NCBI RefSeq assembly: GCF_004000945.1
Contig: NZ_BIMF01000019.1
Span: forward strand, 1-64,000
Direction of reading: 5' to 3'
Source: Paenibacillus lautus NBRC 15380
Lineage (GTDB): Bacteria; Bacillota; Bacilli; Paenibacillales; Paenibacillaceae
DNA length: 64,000 bases
The translations under genes and the position numbers were made by a program. Positions 9,231 to 22,569 of this stretch are shown here, piece by piece (position 1 is the stretch's first letter; each line of letters opens with the position of its first letter). The notes beneath the pieces are model-generated. The model was not told where the DNA came from and did no database searches. It saw only the letters and a program-made list of their open reading frames with translations.

Positions 9231-9260
9231 AGCAATATCCCTTAACTTTACAGCAATATC
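9231..9260. promoter_or_regulatory. Direct-repeat operator between araC-type gene and GH29
   Basis: AGCAATATC occurs at 9231-9239 and again at 9252-9260, a 21-bp period equal to two helical turns, as for AraC-type dimer sites. A TATAAT -10 box lies at 9289-9294 with no TTGACA-like -35, so activation is plausible. Confidence 0.5.
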
Positions 9261-9288
9261 AGCTAGAGAACTCTTAATAGGAAGCAGC

Positions 9289-9294
9289 TATAAT
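9289..9294 (+). promoter_or_regulatory. -10 box of the GH29 promoter
   Basis: A consensus TATAAT lies 88 bases before the start codon and 28 bases after the second AGCAATATC repeat. Confidence 0.5.
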
Positions 9295-9325
9295 TATAGA
9301 CTATCAACCGCTGGAATGAAAGTAA

Positions 9326-9339
9326 TGAAAGCGATATCC
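9326..9339 (+). promoter_or_regulatory. cre-like site in the GH29 leader
   Basis: TGAAAGCGATATCC differs from the CcpA consensus only at the last base. It lies downstream of the -10 box, where bound CcpA could block elongation. Confidence 0.35.
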
Positions 9340-9381
9340 AAAACAAGAACAGCCAAACAACGGTTACGGGAGGATTATCGA

Positions 9382-10689
9382 ATGGGATTTGAAATTGAGC
9401 AGACAACAGGGGATTCAAGCTGGTATACGCATGATCGTTTCGGCATGTTCATTCATTGGGGCTTGTACTCGCTGGGCGCCAGGCACGAGTGGATGAAGGG
9501 CCGGGAATTTATGACGAATGAGCAGTACAACAAATATTTCAAGCGCTTTGACCCGGATTTGTACGATCCCGAGCTATGGGCTACTCTTGCCTCGGACGCC
9601 GGTATGAAATATTTCGTAGTCACCACGAAGCATCATGAAGGCTTTTGCTTATGGGATTCGGCTCTGACTGATTACAAAGCGACCAACACGCCGGCAGGCC
9701 GAGACCTGCTGACGCCGATGATAGAAGCATTCAAGTCAAAGAACATTAGGCCGGGACTGTATTACTCCCTGTTGGATTGGCATCATCGGCATTATACGCT
9801 CGATGTCAAACATCCGCTTCGATATAATAAGGAGTTTCTGGAAGACCAGAAGCACCGCGAATGGCAGAAGTATGTCGACTACATGCATGAGCAGACGAGG
9901 GAGCTGCTGACTAAATTCGGCAAGATCGATTTGATGTTTTTCGATTTCTCTATCCCGTCGGAACAAGGCTTCCCTGGAAAAGGCAAGGAAGAGTGGCAAA
10001 GTGAGAAGCTGGTGAAGCTTATTCGCGAGCTGCAGCCGCATATTTTGCTGAATGATCGCCTGCAGGTGAAAGGGGACATCACGACGCCGGAGCAATATCA
10101 ACCGCGCGAGTGGATTCAAACGAACGGCAAGCGCGTTGTCTGGGAGGCGTGTCATACCTTCAGCGGCTCATGGGGGTATTACCGCGACGAAGAAACGTGG
10201 AAGAGCGTCGACACCCTTGTGAAAATGTTAATAGACACGGTAAGCAAGGGAGGCAATCTGCTCCTTAACGTCGGACCGACAGGTCGAGGTGAATTCGATG
10301 AACGTGCCATCGATCGTTTGAAGGGCATTGGCGAATGGATGAAACGCCACAGCAAGTCGATTTATGGCTGTACGGCCGCGCCGGAGGAGCTTCAATGTCC
10401 GGAAGATTGCCGTTTTACCTACAATCCGGAGAACAACCGTCTTTATCTGCACGTTTACAGCTGGCCTTTCAAGCATATTCATCTGCGCGGTTTGACGGGC
10501 ATGGTGGAATATGCGCAACTGCTGAACGATGCTTCGGAAATTAAAATGAAGCAAGGCGAAGAGGAAATGACGATGGAAGCGGGCGCTTTCAACGAGGGAA
10601 GGCCGCGCGATATCCTGACGCTGCTGCTGCCGGTCAAGAAGCCGAACGTAACCGTCCCTGTCATCGAGCTTTTCTTGAAAAGCCGATGA
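9382..10689 (+). CDS. GH29 alpha-L-fucosidase
   Basis: The start is the ATG at 9382 with GGGAGGA at 9368-9374; the longer frame back to 9211 crosses the promoter and operator and is rejected. The 435-residue protein has GH29 landmarks: RFGMFIHWGLYS near the N-terminus, KHHEGFCLWDS (His84 and onward) lining the fucose pocket, and DLMFFDFS with Asp188 in the position of the catalytic nucleophile. GGNLLLNVGPTGRGEF is the conserved segment near the end of the barrel. No signal peptide is present, so it acts in the cytoplasm on imported fucosides, releasing L-fucose with retention. It is monocistronic: the divergent AraC gene lies upstream and a terminator downstream at 11007. Confidence 0.92.
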   Translation: MGFEIEQTTGDSSWYTHDRFGMFIHWGLYSLGARHEWMKGREFMTNEQYNKYFKRFDPDLYDPELWATLASDAGMKYFVVTTKHHEGFCLWDSALTDYKATNTPAGRDLLTPMIEAFKSKNIRPGLYYSLLDWHHRHYTLDVKHPLRYNKEFLEDQKHREWQKYVDYMHEQTRELLTKFGKIDLMFFDFSIPSEQGFPGKGKEEWQSEKLVKLIRELQPHILLNDRLQVKGDITTPEQYQPREWIQTNGKRVVWEACHTFSGSWGYYRDEETWKSVDTLVKMLIDTVSKGGNLLLNVGPTGRGEFDERAIDRLKGIGEWMKRHSKSIYGCTAAPEELQCPEDCRFTYNPENNRLYLHVYSWPFKHIHLRGLTGMVEYAQLLNDASEIKMKQGEEEMTMEAGAFNEGRPRDILTLLLPVKKPNVTVPVIELFLKSR

Positions 10690-11006
10690 GTAGACCGAAG
10701 CTTGGGTAGCAGGGGCCGGTCATCGCCTGGCAGGACTCATGAGCCGGGGGAGCGTCCGATTGAAATCATGCGTACGGGTCTATGCCGGCATTCAGGTGTC
10801 GGTTCAGGAATGGTTGGAGCCATCGCTAGCGGAAGAGTCGAGACATTATTTTAGAACTAGCTGGTAGACGAATATGGCAATCTGTTATAGCAATTTTGTT
10901 ACTGCAACCTGCTAAGCAACCTACCAAAGCAACCTACCAAAGTAACCTACCAAAGTAACCTATCAAAGTAACCTATCAAAGTGACCAGTCCTAGCAAACC
11001 TGTCTT
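10690..11006. other. Gap after GH29, possible coding relic
   Basis: A frame of about 36 codons ends with TAG at about 10853 (RPIEIMRTG..HSGVGSGMVG). It has no start or family match and may be a relic. The rest is the tandem repeat listed separately. Confidence 0.25.
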
Positions 11007-11020
11007 AGCAACCTACCCTC
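10905..11020 (+). repeat. 13-bp tandem repeat built from a terminator arm
   Basis: Five near-perfect copies of the 13-mer (C/T)AACCTA(C/T)CAAAG run from 10917 to 10981, with degenerate copies on both sides (10905-10916 and 10982-11020). The core (G)CAACCT is the same as the left arm of the terminator at 11007-11014. There is no spacer or palindrome pattern, so it is not a CRISPR array. Confidence 0.8.
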
Positions 11021-11048
11021 AACAGAGCGGAGGTTGCTTTTGTTTTTT
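11007..11048 (+). terminator. Rho-independent terminator downstream of GH29
   Basis: AGCAACCT (11007-11014) pairs with AGGTTGCT (11031-11038), followed by TTTTGTTTTTTT. Upstream repeat copies offer alternative left arms. Confidence 0.75.
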
Positions 11049-11069
11049 TAAAATATATGGCTCATGGAG

Positions 11070-11230
11070 GCTTTCAGACTCTAACGGTCACCACGGAGCC
11101 TAATCGCCTTTAAATGGCCTCCTTCCGGATGTCACGTTTGCAGTGGAGCTTATTCGGCTGAAAGTAGGTCATTTTTGCGGATTTTGGTCATACAGCGTTC
11201 CTCATACAGGATGAAAAGCGCTCAAACAGG
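11070..11230. repeat. Dispersed intergenic repeat, copy 1
   Basis: CAGACTCTAACGG followed by a CCAC-containing segment (about 11077-11115) recurs in the gap near 42069. Both copies are non-coding and rich in short AACGG and GGCTTATT-type words. This resembles intergenic repeat families of Paenibacillaceae genomes; the family identity is inference. Confidence 0.4.
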
Positions 11231-11431
11231 CCATTTAAGCGCTGTGGTAACCGTTGAATGCTGGAGAATCACTCCAACAGTGGTCTGCACATCGAGTGGG
11301 GCATTGTAGTCGAAATTAATGCTACATTCAATGGTTTTCACGTCCAGTTGGCGCATTATGATCATAGATTTCGGCGGTCTAGTCGCTGCGTAGACGTGGA
11401 TAGCATCGGCCATTTCACCTTCGTGAAAACC

Positions 11432-11486
11432 CCCTATAAACACGGTTGAATTAGCCTATAAACGAAGTCTTGAAACCGTGTAAAGT
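11432..11486 (+). promoter_or_regulatory. CCCTAT-class activator-type promoter upstream of the GH2-GH105 operon
   Basis: CCCTATAAACACGG starts at 11432; the second half-site GCCTATAAA starts at 11454, giving a 22-bp period between the two CCTATA cores. The -10 hexamer TAAAGT is at 11481-11486, 49 bases after the start of CCCTAT. No -35 TTGACA is present. It is almost identical to the site at 29260. Confidence 0.65.
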
Positions 11487-11529
11487 GGTCTTCAAACAAC
11501 AGAAGCATTTTACCCGCAAAAGGCTGTCA

Positions 11530-14948
<3,419 letters not shown>

Positions 14949-14949
<1 letters not shown>

Positions 14950-16994
14950 TGAACGGTTTGCCTAATAAGATACTGTACGGCGGGGACTACAACCCGGAGC
15001 AATGGCCTCGCGGCGTGTGGGAAGAGGACATGCGGCTGTTCAAGCTCGCCGGAATCGACATCGCCACCGTCAACGTCTTTTCCTGGGCGCGCAATCAGCC
15101 GGACGAGGAGACGTACCGCTTCGAATGGCTGGACGACGTCCTCGATATGCTGCACGCGAACGGGGTCCGCGCCTGCCTCGGGACCGGCACCGCGGCCCAT
15201 CCCGCCTGGATGGCGCGCGCGTATCCGGACGTGCTGACCGTGGACTCGCAGGGCCGCAAGAAAAAGTACGGACGGCGTCATAATTCCTGCCCGAACAGCC
15301 CAACCTTCCGCCTCTATTCGGAGCGGATGGCGCGGAGGTTGGCGGAACGGTACAAGGATCACCCGGCTTTGCTGCTGTGGCATGTCAACAACGAGATGGG
15401 CTGGCGGTGCTATTGCGACAACTGCGAGCAGGCGTTTCGAGTCTGGCTGCGGGAGCGCTATGGAACACTCGATGCGCTTAACAACGCTTGGTACACCTCG
15501 TTCTGGGGCCATACGTTTTACGACTGGGAGGAGATCGTGCTGCCGAGCCAGCAGAGCGAGCATTTCAGCGCGTTCGGCCATGAAGCGACGGCTTTCCCGG
15601 CCATGTCGATCGATTACGACCGTTTCAACTCCGACAGCTTTCTGGCCTGCTACCAATTGGAGCGCGACGCGATTAAAGCCGTCATGCCGGATGCGGTCGT
15701 GACGACCAATTTCCAGAGCAACGGCACCTATAAGCCGCTAGATTATTTCAAATGGGCCAAGGAGCTGGATGTCGTCGCGCTGGACAGCTATCCGGAGAGC
15801 GGCACGCCGATGAGCCAAATTGCGATGCGGCACGATCTGATGCGGGGGCTGAAACAAGGCAAGCCGTTCCTGCTGATGGAACAGAGCCCCAGCCAATTGA
15901 ACTGGAGGGAAGTCAATCCGCTTAAGCGGCCCGGCGTCATGCGGCTGTGGAGCTACCAGGCGGTCGCGCGCGGCGCGGAAGCGGTAATGTTTTTCCAGCT
16001 CAGACGATCCGCGGGCGCCTTCGAGAAGTTTCACGGGGCCGTTATCGACCATGCCGGCCATGAGCATACGCGCGTCTTCCAAGAATGCGCCGAGCTCGGA
16101 CAAGAGCTGCAGCGATTGGGCGATGCGCTGATCGGAGCGAGAACGGCTTCGAAGGTTGCCATCGTGTTCGATTGGGACAATTGGTGGGCGCTCGAGCATT
16201 CCAGCGGGCCAACGACGCGGCTCAAATATTTGCAGCAGATTCAGCGCTATTACGATGCCTTCTACAGTCTTAACGTGCAAGTCGATATGATCGGCACGGA
16301 GACAAGGCTTGACGAATACGCGCTGGTCGTTGCGCCCGTGCTGTACATGGTCAAACCGGGCTTCGCCGAGAAACTGGAGACGTATGCGGCTAGCGGCGGC
16401 ACGTTCGTGACGACGTTCTTCAGCGGCATCGTGCAGGAAACCGATCTGGTGACGCTCGGCGGTTATCCCGGCGAGCTTCGGAAGCTGCTCGGCATCTGGG
16501 TGGAAGAAATCGATCCGCTGTTTCCGGGCCAGTCGAATTTTCTCGTCATGCAAGGAAAAGCCAGCCTGCCGGCTGTCACGTATAGCTGCTCATTAATATG
16601 CGAGCGTCTGCATACGGAGGGCGCGGAAACCGTCGCCGTTTATGGCGCGGATTTCTACGCAGGGATGCCCGCGATTACGCGCAATACATTCGGCAAGGGC
16701 GAAGCCTGGTACATATCGTCCGATCCGGAAGAACGGTTTTTGAGCGATCTGTTCTCCGAGCTGACGACCAGGAACAATATCGTTCCGGTTGCCGCGACGC
16801 CTCCCGGCGTGGAAGCGAGCGCCAGGGCGAAGGACGGCAAAAGGTACTTGTTTCTGCTAAACCATAATGACCAGCCGGCGAAGGTCAATGTTGGCCCGGC
16901 GCCGCTGCGCGAGCTGCTCGGTGGCTCGGACGTGAGCGGGGAAGTCTCGCTTCCCGCCCACGGCGTCTGGATTCTGGAAGAGCGAACGGAGTGA
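14949..16994 (+). CDS. GH42 beta-galactosidase
   Basis: Start ATG 14949 shares one base with the lacZ stop and is preceded by GGAGAAGGAG; the longer frame from 14919 would overlap lacZ and lacks a site. Of 681 residues, YGGDYNPEQWP at the N-terminus, VNNEMGW (acid/base Glu149) and LLMEQSPSQLNW (nucleophile Glu311) are GH42 hallmarks. CYCDNC (Cys154, 156, 159) belongs to the zinc-binding cluster seen in many members. The C-terminal third is the trimerisation and small beta domain. It releases terminal galactose in the cytoplasm, preferring plant galacto-oligosaccharides. Having GH2 and GH42 side by side suggests two different galactosyl linkages are handled. Confidence 0.93.
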
Positions 16995-19408
16995 TGGGAA
17001 TGAAGGCGGTTGACGGTTTGGGAACATACGAAGGAATGCTGTGGTATCGCAATCCTGCAGCGGAATGGGTGGACGCGCTCGCCGTAGGAAACGGCCGGCT
17101 GGGAGGCATGGTGTACGGCGGGATTTTTCGGGAACGCATCTCGCTAAACGAGGATACGTTATGGTCGGGACATCCGTACGATCCGAATAACCGGGAGGCG
17201 GCAGCCTATTTGGAGACGGTACAGAAGCTCGTATTCGAAGGAAAATACCCGGAAGCCCAGCGGACGATCGAAGAGCATATGCTGGGGCCGTGGTCCGAGT
17301 CCTATCAGCCGCTAGGCGACTTGTATCTCGAGCTGGAGGAGACCGGCAAAGCGGAACATTACAGGCGCGAGCTTGACCTGAACGATGCGGTCTGCCGGAC
17401 GCGGTTTACATTGAACGGGGTTCGGTATGTGCGCGAAACGTTCGTTTCCGCGGTCGATCAGGTCATGGTCGTGCGTTTTACCGCCGATCAGCCCGGCCGG
17501 ATAGCCGTTCGTGCATCGCTTGACAGCCAGCTGCGGCATCAGGCGCTCCGGGTCTCCGCCGATAAGCTTGCGATGAAGGGACGAAGCCCGTCGCATGTGG
17601 AGCCGCTTCATGCCCGGAGCGACGATCCGGTCATCTATGAGGAAGGACGGGGCATCCGCTTCGAGGCGCAGCTGCTCGCCCTGCCGGAAGGCGGAGCGAC
17701 GACGGAGGACGGGGAAGGACGGATCCGGATCGAAGGCGCGGACGCCGTAACCTTCCTCCTGGCGGCGTCGACCAGCTTCAATGGGTTCGACAAGAATCCC
17801 GTCCTGGAGGGCCGAAACCCCGCCGAGCTATGCCGCTCCTGCCTGGATGCGGCTGCCAAGCTTTCCTACGGCGAGCTGCTGGACCGGCACGTCCAGGATT
17901 ACAGGGCGCTATACGGACGGGTGGAGCTTGAGCTTGATGCCCCCGGTCTGCAGCATCTGCCGACCGACGAACGAATTCGGGCGCTTCGCGAAGACAAGAC
18001 AGACGAGCAGCTAGCCGTTCTATTTTTCCAATTTGGAAGGTATTTGCTTCTATCGTCGTCCCGGCCGGGAACGCAAGCGGCGAACTTGCAAGGGATCTGG
18101 AATCAGTCGATGAGACCGCCGTGGTCGTGCAACTATACGGTCAACATTAATACGCAAATGAATTATTGGCCAGCCGAGGTATGCAATCTTGCGGAATGTC
18201 ACGAGCCGCTCTTCAGTCTATTGGAGGACTTGCGGATTGCCGGCAGGGAAACGGCGTCTGCCCATTATAAGGCAAGAGGCTGGGTCAGCCATCATGCCGT
18301 TGACCTTTGGCGAATCACGACGCCGTCCGGCGGCCCGTCGGGCGGCCCCGCAAGCTGGGCGTACTGGCCGATGGGGGGAGCTTGGCTCAGCCAGCATGTA
18401 TGGGAGCATTACAGGTTCGGGGGAGACCGGACGTTTCTGAGCCAGGTCGGCTATCCGATCATGAAAGAAGCCGCGTTGTTTTTCCTGGACTACCTCGTCG
18501 AGGATGCGGACGGCTACTTGGTTTCCAATCCGTCCACCTCGCCGGAGAATACATTCGCCTTGCCGGACGGACGTAAAGCGGCCGTCAGCATGGACGCCAC
18601 GATGGATATTGCCTTGCTCCGCGAGCTCTTTGGAAACTGCATGGAAGCGTCCGACCACCTGGGGATCGATCGGGAGCTGCGCCTTGAACTGGCCGCTGCA
18701 AGGGCGCGCCTTCGCCCATTCCAGATCGGCCGCCGCGGACAACTGCAAGAGTGGTTCTCGGATTTCGAAGAAGCGGAGCCCGGGCACCGGCATATGGCCC
18801 ATCTCTATCCGCTGCATCCGGGCGGCGAGCTCGACCATCGACGCACCCCCGAGCTTGCTAACGCTTGCCGGGTATCGATCGACCTTCGGCTGCAGCACGA
18901 AGGGGAAGACGCGGTGGGCTGGTGCTTCGCCTGGTTGATCAGCCTGTTCGCGAGGCTGGATGACGGCGAGATGGCGCATCGTTATTTGACCAAATTGCTT
19001 AAAAATCCGTTTGACAATTTGTTCAACGCCCACCGGCATCCGAAGCTGACCTTTTATCCGCTTACGATCGAAGCCAATCTCGGGGCGACGGCGGGGATTG
19101 CCGAGATGCTGCTGCAGAGCCATGCCGGCGAGCTCAACCTGCTGCCCGCGCTGCCGGAGGCGTGGAAGGGAGGCCGCGTATCCGGATTGCGGGCGCGCGG
19201 CGGCTTTACGGTATCGCTGGCATGGACGGATCGCGCCCTTAGCGAAGCCGTCATTGCATCGGCAAATGGCGAGCACTGCCGAATTCGAACCGATGGCAAT
19301 GTGCAGGTAACCGCCGGAACGGAAGCGGTCGAGGTTCGCGAGATCGCTCCTTGCGTCGTGGAGTTTCGAACGGAGCCGGGCGTAACCTATACGATTACGC
19401 GGTGCTAG
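16994..19408 (+). CDS. GH95 alpha-L-fucosidase / alpha-L-galactosidase
   Basis: The ATG at 16994 overlaps the upstream TGA (TGATG); an alternative ATG is at 17000. The 804-residue protein starts with the typical MLWYRNPAAEWVDALAVGNGRLGGMVYGG and SLNEDTLWSG. NINTQMNYWPAE carries Asn384 and Asn386, matching the two Asn residues that activate the catalytic water in bifidobacterial GH95. Glu518 in STSPENTF matches the general acid. The toroid ends with HLYPLHPGG and NLGATAGIAEMLLQS. The family inverts 1,2-linked alpha-L-fucosides, and some members prefer alpha-L-galactosides, known in rhamnogalacturonan II; substrate choice cannot be read here. No signal peptide is visible. Confidence 0.9.
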   Translation: MGMKAVDGLGTYEGMLWYRNPAAEWVDALAVGNGRLGGMVYGGIFRERISLNEDTLWSGHPYDPNNREAAAYLETVQKLVFEGKYPEAQRTIEEHMLGPWSESYQPLGDLYLELEETGKAEHYRRELDLNDAVCRTRFTLNGVRYVRETFVSAVDQVMVVRFTADQPGRIAVRASLDSQLRHQALRVSADKLAMKGRSPSHVEPLHARSDDPVIYEEGRGIRFEAQLLALPEGGATTEDGEGRIRIEGADAVTFLLAASTSFNGFDKNPVLEGRNPAELCRSCLDAAAKLSYGELLDRHVQDYRALYGRVELELDAPGLQHLPTDERIRALREDKTDEQLAVLFFQFGRYLLLSSSRPGTQAANLQGIWNQSMRPPWSCNYTVNINTQMNYWPAEVCNLAECHEPLFSLLEDLRIAGRETASAHYKARGWVSHHAVDLWRITTPSGGPSGGPASWAYWPMGGAWLSQHVWEHYRFGGDRTFLSQVGYPIMKEAALFFLDYLVEDADGYLVSNPSTSPENTFALPDGRKAAVSMDATMDIALLRELFGNCMEASDHLGIDRELRLELAAARARLRPFQIGRRGQLQEWFSDFEEAEPGHRHMAHLYPLHPGGELDHRRTPELANACRVSIDLRLQHEGEDAVGWCFAWLISLFARLDDGEMAHRYLTKLLKNPFDNLFNAHRHPKLTFYPLTIEANLGATAGIAEMLLQSHAGELNLLPALPEAWKGGRVSGLRARGGFTVSLAWTDRALSEAVIASANGEHCRIRTDGNVQVTAGTEAVEVREIAPCVVEFRTEPGVTYTITRC

Positions 19409-19455
19409 ACAGGCGCCAGAGACTATCATTCTTTCTTGGAGAAGGAGGCATTTCA

Positions 19456-22400
19456 TTGAAATCAACGCAGGTGAATCGTTCACAGACGGTGGATCCTTTC
19501 GCGGAAATCGCGCTTTGCGAGCATCCGCTTGCAAAGGAAGGCATGACCGAAATCCGGCCGCGCGAATGGACGAAGAGGTTGTTCGGGAGGGGGGAGACTA
19601 CTGCCGAGCGAATGATCGAGCCGAGCTTCGAGGAACGGCTGAGCCGATTCGGGCAGGAATTGGCCGAGCTTCGCGAGCGATATCGCCCCTATCTAAGGCA
19701 GCTATCGCCGCCACCAGCCTATACCCGTCCCAACGGGAAGCTGACCAGCTTCGATTTCCGTTACGAGGAGGGAGGAAGCGGGGAATTCGCTCGCGTGCTG
19801 CGGGGCGAAGGCGAGTGGGAACAGGTCTCGATCCCCGACTTCCGCGGGCCGACGAAGGAGAAGGGACGCTGGACCGGCTATTATCGGACGACATTCGGCT
19901 ATCCGAAGCCGCAAGCAGGAAGGAGAACGTTTCTTGTCTTCAAGGCTGTCGATTATGAAGCGGCCGTTTACGTGAACGGCAAATGCGTTGGTCGGCATGA
20001 AGGATTGTTTGCTCCCTTCGAGTTCGACATCACTTCTTTGCTTGAGGAGACCAACGTGCTCGTTGTCGAAGTGAAAAACGATTATCCGATGATGGGCGTC
20101 GGCGGCACGCGGCTCGATGGAGACAAGATGTACGCCGCCACGGGTCCGGGCTGGGACGAGCCGGTGTACGGCTGGCATCATTGCCCGCCCGGCGCGGGCA
20201 TTTATAACCATGTGATTCTGGAGGAACGGGCGGAGCTGTTCGTAGACGACATCTTTATTAGACCCAATCCCGAGGACGGATCGTTTGAGGCGTGGATCGA
20301 CGTCATGAACATGACGGCGGGTCTCATCGAAGGAGCCGAGCTGACGGTCGACGTTTTTGCGGACAATTTCGAGGGAGAAGGGCTCTCCGGCATTCGCTTC
20401 CCGATTGCTTATGCGGGTCCGGGCATGAACAATTACCGTTATAAAATCGCCTTCCCGGCATTCCGCAGCTGGGAACCGGACGCGCCGCGGGTATACCGGC
20501 TTAGGGCGAGTCTGGACCGCGAAGGGGAGCTGCAGGATGCCAAAGACCGTTGCTTCGGCATGAGATCCTTCAGGATGGACGAAGCGGCGACGCCGAAAGG
20601 GACGCTGTATTTGAACGGACGGCCGATTCTGCTGCGGGGCGCGAACGAGATGGGGCATCTCCAGCAATGCGTCATGCAAGGCGACGAAGGGCAGCTCATT
20701 GACGATATTTTGATTGCGAAGCTGGCCAATCTGAACTTTTATCGGATCACGCAACGACCGGTGCAAGAAGAAATTTACGATTACATGGACCGTCTCGGCA
20801 TGATGAACCAATGCGATTTGCCGGCGTTCGGTTTTATCCGTCGAAACAAGTTCTGCGAGGCAGTGAGGCAATCTGCAGAGATGGAGCGGCTCGTACGCAG
20901 CCATCCGAGCGTCATTATGGTATCGCTGATCAACGAGCCATCCCGTCCCGCCAAGCGGGGCAAAGGACATCGGCATCTGTACCGGGACGAAATGGAAGCG
21001 TTCTTCGCATCGGCAAGGCATGCCATTTATATCGAGAATCCGGACCGCGTCGTAAAAAACGCGGAAGGCGATTATGATCCGCCGACGGAAACGGGGCTCT
21101 CCGATTATCACTGCTATACGATGTGGTATACGAATCATATGATCTCGTTCGGAGAGCTGTACAAGGGCGGGCTTCCGCCGCTCAAGAAGGATTGGAAGAC
21201 CGGATGCGGGGAATACGGCTCGGAGGCGCTTGATCATCTTGCCCTCATGCACAAGCGCTATCCGCTTGAATGGCTGCCGGAGAACCCGGACGACCCTTGG
21301 ATGCCGGACGCGATCGTCGACAGCCAGACGTATTCGCATCATGGCGATTGGTATCCGGAAGCCGACCGCATCGGAGACTGGATCGAGCGGAGCCAGCGAT
21401 ACCAGGCATTCGTCACAAGGCTGATGACCGACGCGATCCGCCGGCGCGCCGATCTGATCGTGCAGTCAGCCATCCATCTGCTCATCGACGCTTGGCCGTC
21501 GGGGTGGATGAAATCGCTTGTCGGAGCCGACCGGGTGCCGAAGCCGGCCTATTTTGCTTACAAAGACGCTCTGGAGCCGCTGCGGGTACATTGGCGGAGC
21601 GACCGATGGCGCGCATATGCAGGCGAACTTCTCGAGCTGGAAGCCTGGCTGCTTAATGATACGCCCGATGATTATCAAGGCATGAAGCTAGTCGCGACGC
21701 TTCGGAGCGAGACCGAGGATTATGCTTCCTTCGAGCTGGAAGCCGACATCGGCGGCGCCGATTCCGCTTATGTCGGCTCCGTGCCGTTTGTCATGCCGGC
21801 GGTCGATAGACGCCGCACGCTTCAAGCGGACATATCCGCCTATAATCGTGCCGGAGAACTGATCAACAGCGAACGGTTCGATATCGAGGTATTCCCGAAC
21901 AACGTTACGCTCGTAGATGGCGAACCTACAGCCGCGGTAAATGCGGCAGCGATCGGAACCGCAGCGGAAGCGCTGCTCGCCGCGATGGGCTTGCCTTGCC
22001 GGACTTATGAAGCCGGCCTCCCTTTCGACGTGATCTTCTTGTCTTCCGCGGAGGCATTCCGTCTCCACGAAACCGAGATCGCGGGAAGGATCGAAGCGGG
22101 GGCAAGAGCGATCATCGTCCCGGACGAGGGAGGAGAAAGCGAATGGCAAATCGGAGATATCGCCGTGCGGCAGGAGAAAACGGGCAGCCTGTATACGCTG
22201 GCCTTCGACGAAGCGAATAATAGGCTCGAGCAATTCGGGGCTTCCGATTTCCAATTCTTTTATAACCAAACCTTGGACCGGATAGACGCTCTGACCGGAT
22301 GCGGCTGGCACTCGGAGTCTATGTCGCCGCTGCTTTATGCGTACGCGAAACCGAAAGGCGGGACCCCGTCGGGCGGAGCTCGCAAACGCAGGGTGCCTGT

Positions 22401-22569
22401 CGTCGGCTCGGTCCGGCACGGGCGCGGCGAGTTGATCTTTGTGGGACTTCGCCTCGAAGGACGGCTGGGCTGCAACCCGCCGCTTGACCTGCTCCTGCAA
22501 GAGCTGATTGTCGGCTGCGGGCAAGGAAGAGGAGACTTAGCGATTCGAGAAGGAGGCGGAGGATTATGA
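19456..22569 (+). CDS. GH2-superfamily hydrolase, specificity unknown
   Basis: The best start is TTG 19456, seven bases after AAGGAGG (19442-19448); the open frame extends upstream but overlaps the GH95 gene. About 1037 residues. The N-terminal jelly-roll (VDYEAAVYVNGKCVGRHEGLF) and Ig-like segment lead into a TIM barrel. Glu494 in SLINEPSRP is the likely acid/base and Glu586 in GCGEYGSEAL the likely nucleophile, both in GH2 positions. The long C-terminal extension (residues about 690-1037) is not familiar. The PGWDEPVYGWHHCPPG insertion before the barrel is unusual for LacZ or UidA types. It could be a beta-glucuronidase, arabinosidase or mannosidase type. It ends in an ATGA overlap with the next gene. 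Confidence 0.75.
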   Translation: MKSTQVNRSQTVDPFAEIALCEHPLAKEGMTEIRPREWTKRLFGRGETTAERMIEPSFEERLSRFGQELAELRERYRPYLRQLSPPPAYTRPNGKLTSFDFRYEEGGSGEFARVLRGEGEWEQVSIPDFRGPTKEKGRWTGYYRTTFGYPKPQAGRRTFLVFKAVDYEAAVYVNGKCVGRHEGLFAPFEFDITSLLEETNVLVVEVKNDYPMMGVGGTRLDGDKMYAATGPGWDEPVYGWHHCPPGAGIYNHVILEERAELFVDDIFIRPNPEDGSFEAWIDVMNMTAGLIEGAELTVDVFADNFEGEGLSGIRFPIAYAGPGMNNYRYKIAFPAFRSWEPDAPRVYRLRASLDREGELQDAKDRCFGMRSFRMDEAATPKGTLYLNGRPILLRGANEMGHLQQCVMQGDEGQLIDDILIAKLANLNFYRITQRPVQEEIYDYMDRLGMMNQCDLPAFGFIRRNKFCEAVRQSAEMERLVRSHPSVIMVSLINEPSRPAKRGKGHRHLYRDEMEAFFASARHAIYIENPDRVVKNAEGDYDPPTETGLSDYHCYTMWYTNHMISFGELYKGGLPPLKKDWKTGCGEYGSEALDHLALMHKRYPLEWLPENPDDPWMPDAIVDSQTYSHHGDWYPEADRIGDWIERSQRYQAFVTRLMTDAIRRRADLIVQSAIHLLIDAWPSGWMKSLVGADRVPKPAYFAYKDALEPLRVHWRSDRWRAYAGELLELEAWLLNDTPDDYQGMKLVATLRSETEDYASFELEADIGGADSAYVGSVPFVMPAVDRRRTLQADISAYNRAGELINSERFDIEVFPNNVTLVDGEPTAAVNAAAIGTAAEALLAAMGLPCRTYEAGLPFDVIFLSSAEAFRLHETEIAGRIEAGARAIIVPDEGGESEWQIGDIAVRQEKTGSLYTLAFDEANNRLEQFGASDFQFFYNQTLDRIDALTGCGWHSESMSPLLYAYAKPKGGTPSGGARKRRVPVVGSVRHGRGELIFVGLRLEGRLGCNPPLDLLLQELIVGCGQGRGDLAIREGGGGL

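Noticed and set aside
10905-11020. CRISPR-like array
   Set aside because: The repeat unit is only 13 bp with no unique spacers; it is a simple tandem repeat.
18218-19534. Minus-strand frame of 438 codons opposite GH95
   Set aside because: Antisense shadow with no family features; the plus-strand GH95 is complete.
19702-21342. Minus-strand frame of 546 codons opposite the GH2-type gene
   Set aside because: Antisense shadow; composition is unlike a real protein and there is no ribosome site.
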